64,000 nucleotides of DNA from Bacteroidales bacterium (GCA_016291185.1 JAEFAI010000004.1:1-64000); one strand, 5' to 3'. Positions 45,285 to 54,900 are shown, counted from the first letter of the stretch. The notes: generated by a model not told the origin, from the sequence alone. Numbers and translations are program-made.

Positions 45285-46183
45285 AGTTTCTCGGCGATTC
45301 TGAGTTTGGCGCTGCGCGCGCGGGTGTTGGCGGCGATCTCCGCCTCGTCGGGCAGGATCGGCTTGCGATCGACGGCCTTCAGGGGCGCGCTGCTTCGCCC
45401 GAAGACGTCTTTTTCCTCCTCGCCCGCGATGTTGCCGCTGCGGATGAAGTTCTTCACCATGCGGTCCTCGAGGGAGTGGTAAGTGATGACGGCCAGGCGG
45501 CCGCCTTTCTTGAGGGATGCAGCGGCGCCGGAGAGGAATTTCTCCAGCGCGCGCATCTCTTCGTTGACCTCGATGCGCAGGGCCTGATAGACCTTGGCGA
45601 GGTACTTATGTTCAGCGAATGATGGCAGGGCCGCCGCGATGGCACGGTCGAGGTCGTCTGTGGTGAGGATCGGCGCGGCGCCGCGGGCGGTCGCAATGAG
45701 TTGCGCCACCCGGCGGGCGTTGTCGAGCTCGCCGTAGAGCCGGAAGATCTTTTCCAATTCTTCTTGCGTATAAGAATTGACGATGTCAGAGGCGGTCTTA
45801 CCGCCCTGCCTGTTCATCCGCATATCGAGCGGAGCGTCGAAGCGGAAGGAGAAGCCCCTTTCCGCCGTGTCGAACTGATGGGAACTCACGCCCAGGTCGG
45901 CGAGGATCCCGTCGAGCCCTCCTTCCGCGTGGAGGAGGGTGTAGTTATGGATAAACCGGAAGTTGTTGTGTATAAGAATGAAGCGCGGGTCGTCCGGGGC
46001 CTGGGCCAGGGCGTCCTCGTCGCGGTCGAAGGCCATGAGGTGTCCCTTGGGGGAGAGTCGGGAGAGGATCTCGCGGCTGTGGCCGCCGCCGCCGAAGGTC
46101 GCGTCGGCGTAGAAGCCGTCGGGGTTGAGGACCAGCGCGTTAACGCTGGGGTGCAGCAGGACGGGATTGTGGTACTCAGACAT
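45281..46183 (-). CDS. rsmH: 16S rRNA m4C1402 methyltransferase RsmH
   Basis: A 300-residue SAM-dependent methyltransferase acting on the ribosomal P site. YADATFGGGGHSREILSRL is the SAM motif; GILADLGVSSHQFDTAERGFSFR and VITYHSLEDRMVKNF are family hallmarks. The start MSEYHNPVLL at 46183 overlaps mraZ by eight bases; an in-frame ATG at 46291 lies well inside mraZ and is not used. Confidence 0.97.
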   Translation of the reverse strand: MSEYHNPVLLHPSVNALVLNPDGFYADATFGGGGHSREILSRLSPKGHLMAFDRDEDALAQAPDDPRFILIHNNFRFIHNYTLLHAEGGLDGILADLGVSSHQFDTAERGFSFRFDAPLDMRMNRQGGKTASDIVNSYTQEELEKIFRLYGELDNARRVAQLIATARGAAPILTTDDLDRAIAAALPSFAEHKYLAKVYQALRIEVNEEMRALEKFLSGAAASLKKGGRLAVITYHSLEDRMVKNFIRSGNIAGEEEKDVFGRSSAPLKAVDRKPILPDEAEIAANTRARSAKLRIAEKL

Positions 46184-46652
46184 TTGCGGGCCCCTTTTTC
46201 GAGAGGCTTTCCGCGATGGCAATGAAATCGCCGCTTGACAGTCTGGACATCTCGTAACGCTCTTTGGCCCAGATCTCAATCTTGAAATCATTGCCGGAGA
46301 AAACCACTTCTTTGTTCACACCGATGGAATCAAGGAGTTTGCGGCTGATCGAGATGCGGCCGAACTTGGCGTCCGGCTCGACGATGTCACGATCCCGCAT
46401 ATATTCTCTCCAGAATTGTGCGTGTTGACGGTTGAAGGTGAGGTCGAGACTGTCTTTGACCTTGCCGGACTGCCGCTCCCATTCTTCGAAGCAGTACATC
46501 TCGAGGCAAGGCTCGAAAAGATCCTTCTTGACGACGAACCTCATGTCGCTTCCCGGCGGCAACGCACCCTTGAGCGGCGCGGGAAGAACCAGCCTTCCTT
46601 TGTCGTCCACGCGGGATGTGTATTCGCCGATGAAAGTGACCATTTCGTTCAA
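46176..46652 (-). CDS. mraZ: Transcriptional regulator MraZ
   Basis: A 158-residue protein with two MraZ/SpoVT-AbrB folds: FIGEYTSRVDDKGRLVLPAPLK and RDRDIVEPDAKFGRISISRKLLDSIG. MraZ forms rings and binds spaced repeats upstream of the division cluster, usually repressing it. The first gene of the cluster here, and a matching repeat array is found upstream. A second ATG three codons in (46643) is also possible. Confidence 0.96.
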   Translation of the reverse strand: MNEMVTFIGEYTSRVDDKGRLVLPAPLKGALPPGSDMRFVVKKDLFEPCLEMYCFEEWERQSGKVKDSLDLTFNRQHAQFWREYMRDRDIVEPDAKFGRISISRKLLDSIGVNKEVVFSGNDFKIEIWAKERYEMSRLSSGDFIAIAESLSKKGPANV

Positions 46653-46669
46653 TTCTTATACGCAATGGA

Positions 46670-46677
46670 CAAAGGTA
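46670..46677 (-). promoter_or_regulatory. -7 promoter element of the mraZ-ftsZ cluster
   Basis: TACCTTTG on the minus strand, 17 bases before the mraZ ATG. No good -33 TTTG; that region is filled by the TGGAA repeats. Confidence 0.75.
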
Positions 46678-46686
46678 GTAAATTTT

Positions 46687-46721
46687 TTCCATTTTCTTCC
46701 AATCTCTTACATTTTTTTCCA
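46687..46721 (-). promoter_or_regulatory. Probable MraZ operator: TGGAA-type repeats at 10-bp spacing
   Basis: On the minus strand TGGAA, TGTAA, TGGAA and TGGAA begin exactly ten bases apart (complements of 46717-46721, 46707-46711, 46697-46701 and 46687-46691), each followed by an A-rich five-base spacer. They lie from 10 to 45 bases upstream of the -7 box, covering the -33 region. MraZ boxes in other bacteria are short TGGGN- or GTGG-like units with the same 10-base period. That this is the MraZ site is inferred from position and spacing. Confidence 0.72.
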
Positions 46722-46828
46722 CTTTCCTGCATTTTTGGCAGCAAACTGGCCCAGCCTCGTCCCCGGTTCAATTCCCCGCTGCGGCGGGGCGTTCGTTGAG
46801 GGGTGATCTGCCGCGTCTGGAAGGGGAG

Positions 46829-46917
46829 TGCGCCCCGCGTCCCAGGTTTTGTCCCGGTAGAAGCGAAATAGGGGGTAAAACGCTCTTATCGGGACAAAAC
46901 CTGGGACGCGGGGCGCA
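46829..46917. repeat. Perfect 28-bp inverted repeat with a 33-base spacer
   Basis: The arm at 46829-46856 (starting TGCGCCCCGCGTCCCAGG) is the exact reverse complement of 46890-46917. The spacer is 33 bases. There is no T run on either side, so it is not a standard intrinsic terminator. It lies in the 227-base gap between the MraZ repeats and the end of the GH27 gene; that gap also has a GC-rich hairpin CCCCGC-TGCG-GCGGGG at 46774-46789. Confidence 0.88.
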
Positions 46918-46948
46918 TCGGAATGGGGCCGGGGCTGGGGCCGGGAGC

Positions 46949-48268
46949 CTATTTCATCGGGGTGAGGCGATAGGCGACGACATCGTGGGTGGGGACGGTG
47001 ACGGTGCGGGCGGCGACGTTGAACTGACCTTTGCGGCGGCCCTTGGTGCGGGTGGTGAAGGGCTTCGCCTCGGGATGCCAGATGTCGCGGACGGAGTAGG
47101 TCGTGCCGGCGAAATCGGTGCGGCGCTTGCTGAGCGCGTCGTTGACTTCGAGCGCGGACCAGTCGAGGGTGAGGGTGACGTCCTCCTCACGGGTGTTCAT
47201 CACGCAGAAGGCCCAGTCGCCGTCAGCGAGAGGCTTGAACCAGTACTGGACGCCGTCCTCATTCTTGAGACGCAGGCCCTGGATGCCGAGCGGATCCTGA
47301 TCCACGGCGATCATCTCCCGGTTGGTGATGATCGCGAGCGTCTCGGGTGTGATCTTCGTCAGGTCGTTGCCGAGAATCAGGGGCGCGGCCATCATGCACC
47401 ACATCGTGAAATGCGCACGGTCCTCGCTGTCCGTCATGTCGTAGAAAATGCCGTCCACCGTGGCGCTGTTGCCCACTTCGAGCATGTCCGGATCGTTCCA
47501 GTGGCCGGGGCCGGCGTACTCGCGCAGCGGCTCGTTGATGTCGATGATCTCGAGCACGCTCATCGGCTTCCACTTGCGGCGACCCTGCTCGTCGTAGCTG
47601 ACGGACACGGGCGCGAAGGCCGGGCCGATGTCGCCCGTGGTGCGCCAGGAGTGACCGACGTCCTGCGCCCATTCCCAGGGCTTGTTCACACCCCATTCGC
47701 AGATGCTGAAGAGGATGGGACGGCCGGCCTTGCGCAGGGCGTTGCGCATCAGGGTGTAGGAGCCCTTGGCGTTGGCGTTCGTGGTGAAGCACCAGTCGTA
47801 TTTGAGGTAATCCACGCCCCAGTGCGCGTAGGTGATCGCGTCCTGGTACTCGTGGCCGCGGCTGCCGGTGTAGCAGGCGCAGGTGAAGTCGCCGGCGTCG
47901 CTGTAGATGCCGAGCTTGAGGCCACGCGCATGGAGGTAGTCCGCGAGGGATTTCATGCCGGAGGGGAACTTCTCCCGGTCCTCGAGCACGAAGCCGCTCG
48001 CGTCGCGCTCACCGTGCCAGCCGTCATCGAGGTTGAGATAGACGTAGCCGGCGTCCACGAGGCCCAACTCCACCATCGCGTCGGCGGTGGCCTTGATGAG
48101 GTCCTCGTTAATCTCGGTCATGAAACAGTTCCATGAGCTCCAGCCCATCTGGGGCGTGTCGGCCACGCCTTCCCACTTCGGGAGGTCGGCCGTCGGCCGG
48201 GGCCGCTGGGCCAGGGCCAGGGTGCCGGACAGGAACGCGGCACTAAGCAGAAGAATGGTTTTTTTCAT
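46949..48268 (-). CDS. GH27 alpha-galactosidase
   Basis: A 439-residue secreted glycoside hydrolase, signal peptide 1-21 (MKKTILLLSAAFLSGTLALA). The GH27 start TPQMGWSSWNCF, LDDGWHG, the nucleophile aspartate in VDYLKYDWCF and the acid/base region GPGHWNDPDMLEVGN are intact. A C-terminal beta domain closes the protein. It should remove terminal alpha-galactose (or arabinopyranose or GalNAc in relatives) from glycans in the periplasm. Three bases separate it from the GH43 gene upstream, so both are one unit; no SusC/SusD pair is in the window. Confidence 0.94.
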   Translation of the reverse strand: MKKTILLLSAAFLSGTLALAQRPRPTADLPKWEGVADTPQMGWSSWNCFMTEINEDLIKATADAMVELGLVDAGYVYLNLDDGWHGERDASGFVLEDREKFPSGMKSLADYLHARGLKLGIYSDAGDFTCACYTGSRGHEYQDAITYAHWGVDYLKYDWCFTTNANAKGSYTLMRNALRKAGRPILFSICEWGVNKPWEWAQDVGHSWRTTGDIGPAFAPVSVSYDEQGRRKWKPMSVLEIIDINEPLREYAGPGHWNDPDMLEVGNSATVDGIFYDMTDSEDRAHFTMWCMMAAPLILGNDLTKITPETLAIITNREMIAVDQDPLGIQGLRLKNEDGVQYWFKPLADGDWAFCVMNTREEDVTLTLDWSALEVNDALSKRRTDFAGTTYSVRDIWHPEAKPFTTRTKGRRKGQFNVAARTVTVPTHDVVAYRLTPMK

Positions 48269-48271
48269 ATG

Positions 48272-49783
48272 CTAGCGGCGTTGGTAGCCGGACTCGCTGT
48301 CCGGCGGAAGGTTCGAAAAAACGGGGGTCGCGACGGCTGCGGGATCGTATCCGTCGGGGTAACCGAAAACGGTGAAGTCGATCACGCCGAGCGGGAATTC
48401 CTTCGGCCAGTCGGTGACGGTCAGGCGCACGAAACGGCAGTTGACGGGCTCAAACTCCTCGAAGACGGTGTCGCGGGCGACCTGGTTCTTCGTGAGGTCC
48501 AGCACGGTGACATACTTCTCGCCGTCCTGCGAGACCTCGAGCCTGTACTTATAGACGGGCAGGACCTGCGGCGCGCCGAAGCGGCGGCCGGCGCCGGAGA
48601 ACATCACGCGCATGCCGTTCACGGTGAAGTGCTGCACGACGTCGAAACGCGTGGCCGGGGAGAGTTCGACCGTGATGGACGGCTGGGCGTCGCCGGCCTC
48701 GGGCATCCACACGGTGCCGCTGTAGTTGTCCACTGCGAAGGCGGCCGGGAATCCGGGCTGCTGGGAGGAGAACTTGGACAGCGCGTTCATCGCGTTGATC
48801 TTGTTGATGGTCACGGGAATGGAAGCGGGAACACCCTTCTTCGCCACGGTGCCCGGCGCGGGCTGAGGCGTATCGGTGACCGTGCAGGACATCAGGCCGT
48901 CCGCGTCGAATTCGACGCGGTCCATGCCGATGCGGCGGCCGCCCGGCGGGTTGGACAGCACGATGGTGTAGAACTGCCACCACTCATCTTTATAATTCAC
49001 GATGGAGCCGTGGGCCGTACCGGTCACGAGTCCCTCCGTCTTGCGGAGCAGCGGATTGTTGGGCGCGTAGGTGTAGGGACCGAGCGGGGAAGTGGCTGTG
49101 TAGTAGCCTTCTGCGTAGGTCTTCCACTGGGTGCCGGAGGCGGAATATTCGAGATAATAGATGCCGTTCCGCTTGATGATCCAGGGGCCCTCGATCCAGG
49201 CGACGGCCGGATACTCGTTCATCTCGCCGTAGCGCTCCCAGGCGTGCATCGGGTTGAAGCCGAAGAGGTGGGTCGGCTTTTCCGCGAAGCGGGTCAGATC
49301 CTTGGGGTCCAGCCTGACGCCGTAGATGCCGCTGATGCCGCGGCCCGGCCAGAAGAGGTAGGGCTGGCCGTCGTCGTCGACGAAGATCTTGGTGTCGAAG
49401 CCGCCGTTCCAGCCGTCCTCGATGGGGCCGGTGTCCTTGAACAGGCCCAGGTCCTTGTAGGGGCCGAGCGGATGGTCGGCCACGAAGACGTGGTCGCTGT
49501 TGCCGGTCAGGTAGAACTTGCCCTGGTATTTGACCAGGTCCGGGGCCACGGGGATGTGCTCCACGGCGTGGAATTCCCAGTTGAGCAGGTCGTCGGACAC
49601 CCACATGCCGCCGCCGGTGCAGCACATATAATACTTTCCGCCCTCTTCGAGGACGGTGACGTCTCCGCTGGCGTTGCCGCCGGGACCGATCGGCATCGGG
49701 AGTGGGTTGCAGTAGTGTTGCCCATGGGCGATGATCCCCATCGCGAGTGAAAGGGCTGTGGTCAGGAGGAATTGGAGTCTCAT
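48272..49783 (-). CDS. GH43-type glycosidase with C-terminal F5/8 (discoidin) domain
   Basis: A 503-residue secreted enzyme, signal peptide about 1-21. The first 320 residues fit the five-bladed propeller of GH43 and relatives: GGKYYMCCTGGGMWVSDDLL, FDTKIFVDDDGQPYLFW and IEGPWIIKRNGIYYLEYSAS with the likely catalytic glutamate. Residues about 345-490 look like a galactose-binding discoidin module (AFAVDNYSGTVWMPE, YKYRLEVSQDGEKY, CRFVRLTVTDW). Likely acts on arabinose-, xylose- or galactose-containing side chains, together with the GH27 enzyme encoded next. The promoter is of the leaderless type. Confidence 0.87.
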   Translation of the reverse strand: MRLQFLLTTALSLAMGIIAHGQHYCNPLPMPIGPGGNASGDVTVLEEGGKYYMCCTGGGMWVSDDLLNWEFHAVEHIPVAPDLVKYQGKFYLTGNSDHVFVADHPLGPYKDLGLFKDTGPIEDGWNGGFDTKIFVDDDGQPYLFWPGRGISGIYGVRLDPKDLTRFAEKPTHLFGFNPMHAWERYGEMNEYPAVAWIEGPWIIKRNGIYYLEYSASGTQWKTYAEGYYTATSPLGPYTYAPNNPLLRKTEGLVTGTAHGSIVNYKDEWWQFYTIVLSNPPGGRRIGMDRVEFDADGLMSCTVTDTPQPAPGTVAKKGVPASIPVTINKINAMNALSKFSSQQPGFPAAFAVDNYSGTVWMPEAGDAQPSITVELSPATRFDVVQHFTVNGMRVMFSGAGRRFGAPQVLPVYKYRLEVSQDGEKYVTVLDLTKNQVARDTVFEEFEPVNCRFVRLTVTDWPKEFPLGVIDFTVFGYPDGYDPAAVATPVFSNLPPDSESGYQRR

Positions 49784-49787
49784 ATTG

Positions 49788-49795
49788 CAAATATA
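49788..49795 (-). promoter_or_regulatory. -7 promoter element of the GH43-GH27 pair, leaderless spacing
   Basis: TATATTTG on the minus strand, four bases before the ATG at 49783. Confidence 0.68.
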
Positions 49796-49797
49796 AA

Positions 49798-49833
49798 TAA
49801 AAAAGACCGGCCGCAGCGTGCGGGCCGGCCTTT
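49798..49833 (-). terminator. Intrinsic terminator after the OadA-like gene
   Basis: A stem of AAAGACCGGCCGCA with TGCGGGCCGGCCTTT, interrupted by one bulge, followed on the minus strand by a T-rich run. It separates the carboxyltransferase gene from the GH43 promoter. Confidence 0.8.
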
Positions 49834-49850
49834 CTTGCGGGCGGGGTCGC

Positions 49851-51632
49851 TTACTGGATCAGCGCGACAATCTCGCCCTTCTGCACCTTCTTCCCTTGCG
49901 GGGCGGTGACGGCGACGATCTGGCCGTCGGCGGCGGGGAGAAGCTCCTCCATGCCGTACCAGGTCTGGACATAGCCGCAGGGCTTGCCGGAAGCGACCTG
50001 GGTGCCGACCGCCGGGGCGGTGGACTTGTCGTTCACATCCACCTGCCAGAGCATCTGGCCGGCGGCGGGCGCCTGGATGGGCGTGGCCTTGGGATATTTC
50101 GCGAGCAGCGCGTTCAGGTCGAACTCAGGCATCTCCACAACCGCGCGCTTGACGACGATCGGGGCGCCGGCCTTCTCGCGGAAGGCTTCGAGATCCTTGT
50201 TGAAACGCTCCTTGGCGATGCCGCTCTTGTAGTCGCGGTACTGACGCTCGTGCATGGCAAGCTCAAAGAGCTCTTCATCGTCCTGGCCGCAGTCCCAGCC
50301 CTCTTCCTTCATCATCTGACGGAACTTCGGGAGCTCGTCGGGATACTCGTCCTGCGGGTTGCCGGTGTAGAACTCCATGCCCTTCTCCTTGGCGAGCGCG
50401 ACGATCTCCGGAGCGAGCGGCCCGGGCAGGGTGCCCATCTTGCCGAGGATCATGCCCCAGGTGTCCTTGTCGATCGTGGAGAAGCGCGGCTTGTTCTGCG
50501 CCATCGCGAGCAGGTTCATCAGCGCCGTATTCTTGACGTACTGGCTGAACGGGGTCACGAGGGGCGGGTAGCCGAGGCGCGGCCACACGTATTCCACTTC
50601 GTTGAAGAGCTGGACCATCAGCGAATCGAGGCTGCTCTCCGGCTTGCCGTTGGCGCGCTCGGAGGCGTTGATCGCGGCCTTGAAGCCCGTCAGGTCGGCC
50701 ATCATCGAGCCCATCATGCCGCCCGGCAGGCCGCAACCGACGAGCAGGGAGGTCATCTGGGCGTTGGTCGGGTTGATCCAGTAGCCGAGGAAGTCGTCGA
50801 TGAATTCCTGCGTGAGGCTGCGGACCTCCATGTAGGCGTCCATGTTGATGTCCTTCACGAGGAAGCCGTCGGCCTTCATCATCTGCTGGATGGTGATCAC
50901 GTCCGGGTGGACCTTACCCCAGGAGAGGGGCTCGACGGCCACGTCGAGGTAGTCGGCGCCGGCGCGGGCGACCTCCAGCATGGAGGCGGGGGAGAAGCCC
51001 GGGCCGCTGTGGCCGTGGTACTGGACCTTGATCTGCGGGTGGCGCTTCTTGATGCCGGCGACGATCAGGCCGAGCTCCGTCGGACGGCCGACACCGGCCA
51101 TGTCCTTGAGGCAGATCTCGTCCGCGCCGTACTCAACAAGCTGATCCACCAGCTTGAGGTAATACTCCACCGTGTGTACGGGGGAGTGGGTGATGGAGAG
51201 GGCGGCCTGGGAAATCATGCCGGCCTTCTTCGCGTATTCGATGGAAAGCTTGAGGTTGCGCGGGTCGTTCAGGCCGCAGAAGGAACGGGAGATGTCGGTG
51301 CCCTGCGCCTTCTTGACCTTAAACATTAATTCGCGCACGTCCGCAGGCACGGGGTACATGCGCAGCGCGTTCAGGCCGCGCTCCAGCATATGGGTCTGAA
51401 TGCCGGCCTTGTGGAAGGGAGCCGTCCACTTGCGCACGGACACGTTCGGGTTCTCGCCGTAGAGGAGGTTCACCTGCTCGAAGGCGCCGCCGTTGGTTTC
51501 GACACGGTCGAAGCAACCCATTTCAATGATGGGCGGGGCCACCCGCACCAACTGGTCCACACGCGGCTGATATTTGCCGGAGGACTGCCACATGTCCCTG
51601 TAAACCAGGGAGAATTTTATCTCTTTTGCCAT
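49851..51632 (-). CDS. OadA/PycB-like carboxyltransferase with a biotinyl-like C-terminal domain lacking the usual lysine
   Basis: A 593-residue protein. The HMGL-like carboxyltransferase barrel (about 1-290) shows YRDMWQSSGKYQPRVDQL at the start and the metal-site histidines in YHGHSGPG; the conserved carboxylase domain follows to about 460. Such proteins are the alpha subunit of oxaloacetate decarboxylase or pyruvate carboxylase. The last 75 residues form a biotinyl/lipoyl-type hammerhead (IQAPAAGQMLWQVDV to VQKGEIVALIQ), but where AMKM should carry biotin the sequence reads WYGMEELLPA with no lysine. A separate biotin carrier may serve it. Start ATG at 51632, about 31 bases after a TATCTTTG box. 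Confidence 0.9.
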   Translation of the reverse strand: MAKEIKFSLVYRDMWQSSGKYQPRVDQLVRVAPPIIEMGCFDRVETNGGAFEQVNLLYGENPNVSVRKWTAPFHKAGIQTHMLERGLNALRMYPVPADVRELMFKVKKAQGTDISRSFCGLNDPRNLKLSIEYAKKAGMISQAALSITHSPVHTVEYYLKLVDQLVEYGADEICLKDMAGVGRPTELGLIVAGIKKRHPQIKVQYHGHSGPGFSPASMLEVARAGADYLDVAVEPLSWGKVHPDVITIQQMMKADGFLVKDINMDAYMEVRSLTQEFIDDFLGYWINPTNAQMTSLLVGCGLPGGMMGSMMADLTGFKAAINASERANGKPESSLDSLMVQLFNEVEYVWPRLGYPPLVTPFSQYVKNTALMNLLAMAQNKPRFSTIDKDTWGMILGKMGTLPGPLAPEIVALAKEKGMEFYTGNPQDEYPDELPKFRQMMKEEGWDCGQDDEELFELAMHERQYRDYKSGIAKERFNKDLEAFREKAGAPIVVKRAVVEMPEFDLNALLAKYPKATPIQAPAAGQMLWQVDVNDKSTAPAVGTQVASGKPCGYVQTWYGMEELLPAADGQIVAVTAPQGKKVQKGEIVALIQ

Positions 51633-51663
51633 ATTTCGGTGGTGTTTCTTGAGAGAAATCTCA

Positions 51664-51671
51664 CAAAGATA
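51664..51671 (-). promoter_or_regulatory. -7 promoter element of the OadA-like gene
   Basis: TATCTTTG on the minus strand, leaving a leader of about 25 bases. Divergent from the tRNA-His promoter, 22 bases away from its -33 element. Confidence 0.65.
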
Positions 51672-51693
51672 GTGATTTTTCTTTCTTCCGCGC

Positions 51694-51723
51694 TTGCATC
51701 CCAAAAATATTTTTGTACCTTTG
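51694..51723 (+). promoter_or_regulatory. Promoter of tRNA-His
   Basis: TTG at 51694-51696 and TACCTTTG at 51716-51723, with a 19-base spacer. The tRNA begins 17 bases downstream. Confidence 0.82.
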
Positions 51724-51740
51724 CATTCCCTTCTGAATAT

Positions 51741-51814
51741 GGTGCGATTAGTTCAGTTGGTAGAGCACCAGATTGTGGTTCTGGGTGTCGTGGGTTCGAG
51801 CCCCACATCGCACC
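51741..51814 (+). tRNA. tRNA-His (anticodon GTG)
   Basis: GTGCGAT pairs with ATCGCAC, with the extra G at position -1 (base 51741) opposite the discriminator C, a mark of histidine tRNAs. The anticodon arm CCAGA-TTGTGGT-TCTGG gives GTG. CCA is not encoded. Confidence 0.97.
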
Positions 51815-51821
51815 CCAAAAC

Positions 51822-51849
51822 AAAGACCTCCCCGCCGGGAGGTCTTTTT
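51822..51849 (+). terminator. Intrinsic terminator after tRNA-His
   Basis: AAAGACCTCCC-CGCC-GGGAGGTCTTT with TT following: a perfect 11-bp stem. It may also stop the fimbrial operon from the other side. Confidence 0.9.
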
Positions 51850-51906
51850 GGTTTTGGAGCGGAGCCCATTCTCTTGCCCCGTCGCTGTGCGGCTGACCTG
51901 GGGGTG

Positions 51907-54900
51907 CTACTGGACCTCCGAAAGGGCCTTGTACATAAAGCCTGAGAGCTGGATCGGATTTGATCCGACGGTGAAGGTAATGGATTTCTGGTTGACCAGC
52001 GGGCTCCAGTCGCCGGAAGTGCGGTCTCCCGGATACTCATTCACGTTGTTGAAGGCAATCCACTGGAAGTCCGTTGAACTGCCGGGGTAGCGGAAATAGG
52101 TTCCGGCATCCGAATCTGGCGTGGCCTCCGCCGGACGATTAGACGAGACGAATGTAAACTTGCAATAATAGAAGCGCTGCGCTTTGTATTGCGCCGATCC
52201 TGAGAACGGAAGCCCAAGCATACCGGGGTCGCCGGCCATGAAGGTCAGTCTGTAGCGGGCGTCGGTCGCAACGGTACTTCCCGGCGTTCCTCCCAAGCAT
52301 AGATTACCACTGTTGTCTAATACAGGATCCGGGGCGCCCGCGTCAAGCTTCTCGATCTTTAATTTAAAATAGGATTCATCTTTAATGCTGGGTGGATAAA
52401 TGACCCAGGCGCTGCCATCCTCCTGGAACCAGGTCTTCATGTCGGAATTCTTGACTTCGAGCGAGTGCAGACGCGGCTTGCGGAGACGCTCGTAACGGAA
52501 TTCCTGCGTCACATATCCGTCGGCTTCCAGACGGAACACGATCGGATCGTAGGACGGAGATCCCTTGGTGGCGGTCTTGAGAACGACCTCATGGTAGTTG
52601 GGCATGCCATTCGTACCCGTCGGGCCGGTCGGTGTCCAGCCGCTCTGGTAGCTGCCCGGCGATACGGCATACAGGCCGGAGCTCCTTCCGTGCTGTTCGG
52701 AATTCCCGCCAATGTAATTACCTTCCGCATCGGTCAGTCGGATGGTCGTGGCGTGGGGATCCGCGGGGTCAGTAAAATAGGCGAAGATAACAGCACGGTC
52801 ATCGCTCGCGTTGCTGTACTTGAGTCCGGATTCTACCCTTCCATACGCCACATTGGACCAGTTGCTCCCGTTCTTGAAGCCTTCCAGCAGACCATAGGAA
52901 TACTTGGGCATGCCCTTATTGAAATGATAAGGCTCAAGTGATGCGGTGTAGTAATCTTCCGCTTCCAAGGTCACACAGATATCGCCCATATTGTTGAGTG
53001 TGCGGAAGGAAAACTCGTTGGTCCCGTTTGTCGGGGTGAATGAATAAACACCCGTATCGATGAAATTCAGATTCGCTATTTCCTCCGTAATCGCGAGTCC
53101 GCGAAGCGTCATCGTAATCTCCGGATAAATATCGTGCTGCTGCGCGTCCTTGCCCTTGGCGTCAACAGAGAACACAAAGCGAACGGGCTGATCCGGCAAG
53201 CAGGGGACCGGGTCGGGATACTTCAACTCGTGAAATTCTTTATAATTGAAGTTATAGAACTCGTCCCAGGACGAGCCCTTGATATCCTCATGGATGAAGA
53301 AGGGATTCGTCACCCAAACCTTCGCGTGATTGTTGTCGCAATTGGTCTTGAAGTGACAGGTTACTGTGCGCCACATGCGCTCATCCGCCCCCATCGTCAG
53401 CGGGAATTTCTCGCTGTCGCGATAATCATCCCAGGAAATGGTCCGTAAATATTGGAAGGCGGGCTTGCCGGCATAGTCGGGGTGCAGAGAGGTGGATTCT
53501 CCGTACACAACGGACATGTTCTCTTCGGGGTAAGCCAGGTCCGGCGACAGGGTCATCCGGTCGGCTTCAATCGTAAAGGTCAGCGGGAACATGGATTTCA
53601 GCAAGCCGTCCGGGATGCTGAACGAGATGGTTTCCTCCTCACCTTTCCGGGGGAAAATGCGCTCTTGTTCGCAGGTGACTTTAAGCGGCTGCTTCGGAAG
53701 CACGCTAATGACCACGTCGCGGTAAATCCGGCTGGCGGGCGAGTTGGCCGTCGCTTGCTGTACGCCCGTGATTCGGATGGTCTGGCTGCGCGCCGTCCGC
53801 CCTTCATATCTTTTCACCTTGAAATAAACCTGAAGCCAGCCTTCGGACTCCTGGGTGGTCACAGGAAGCGCCTTCAGCTCAAGAGCCTCGATGACATCGT
53901 CATAGTCCCCGTTGGGAAGTTTTTTCTTATCTGTTGGCGGAAGCAGTTCCGCCTTCAGAAATTGATTCTTGGTCTGGTCCGTCTCTGTGATGGCGGCTCC
54001 CGTCTGGTTGGAGAAATAGACGTGGAGCGTGGTCTCTTCTTCCTCGTCCGCAGCCGTATAAGTCTTGGCCATCCAGTTCAGGTGCAGACGGCCGATGCCA
54101 TCGGAAATATCGGAGAGGTGCCCGGTGGTAACGTCCGCCGAGACGTCCGCACTACCGGCGGATGCGGCGGCTGCCTGCGGGGTCGCGTGCCCTTTGGAGA
54201 GGATCCGGCTGACCCAGATCTGATACTTGAAGTTGCGGTAGATCGGGTAGTAACGAGACTCAAGATCTCCGTTCTCGTCCGCAATGGTCTCCATCAGGTC
54301 CACTTTGTAGTAACAAGGCTCTCCATGGTCGTCCGGGCTCTCTGGATGCTCATAGTACTTGCCGTAAATGATGACGTAAGACGGCGGGATGCTCTCGGAG
54401 GGGGCGGGGCGTTCATACAGGTACACGGCGCTCTCGTTGTCGCTTTGGGAATAAAGATCCTCCAGCGAGGAAGCCAGTGCGACTCGTCCTCCGTCTATGA
54501 ACTGGTCTTCGTAGCCAGGGTCCCCGGGCTGCTTCGGAACGAACTCGGAAGCCTCGGGGATGGACGTGTCAAATAGCGTCCCGGACGGAAGGCTGGCGGG
54601 ATAATTCATCGCCCGCAACTCATCAAAGCCTTTGGTCTCGTAATGGTTGACAAAGCCGCCTGTGGCGGTGCTGTAGGGGGCGATGGAGCCTCGGGACGGC
54701 ACATTGATGACGGCCATGCTGATGGCTTCAAAATGAGATTGCTCCTTGGGCAGGGAATACAAAACGATCTTGGCCCAGTTGCGGATCAGCGGGATATTCT
54801 TGAATTGATCGTTGACGGCATCTTCTACCTGGAAGCCGCCATGGGCGTAGAACTGTTCATCCTCTTCCTTGCTTACGCCGTACCGGTATTTGTGACCGTT

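Noticed and set aside
46763..46789. GGTTCAATTCC next to a GC-rich hairpin, resembling a tRNA T arm
   Set aside because: No acceptor stem, anticodon arm or D arm can be folded around it; it is at best a chance match.
46829..46917. Intrinsic terminator for the GH27 gene
   Set aside because: The stem is strong but no T run follows on either strand, and the loop is 33 bases.
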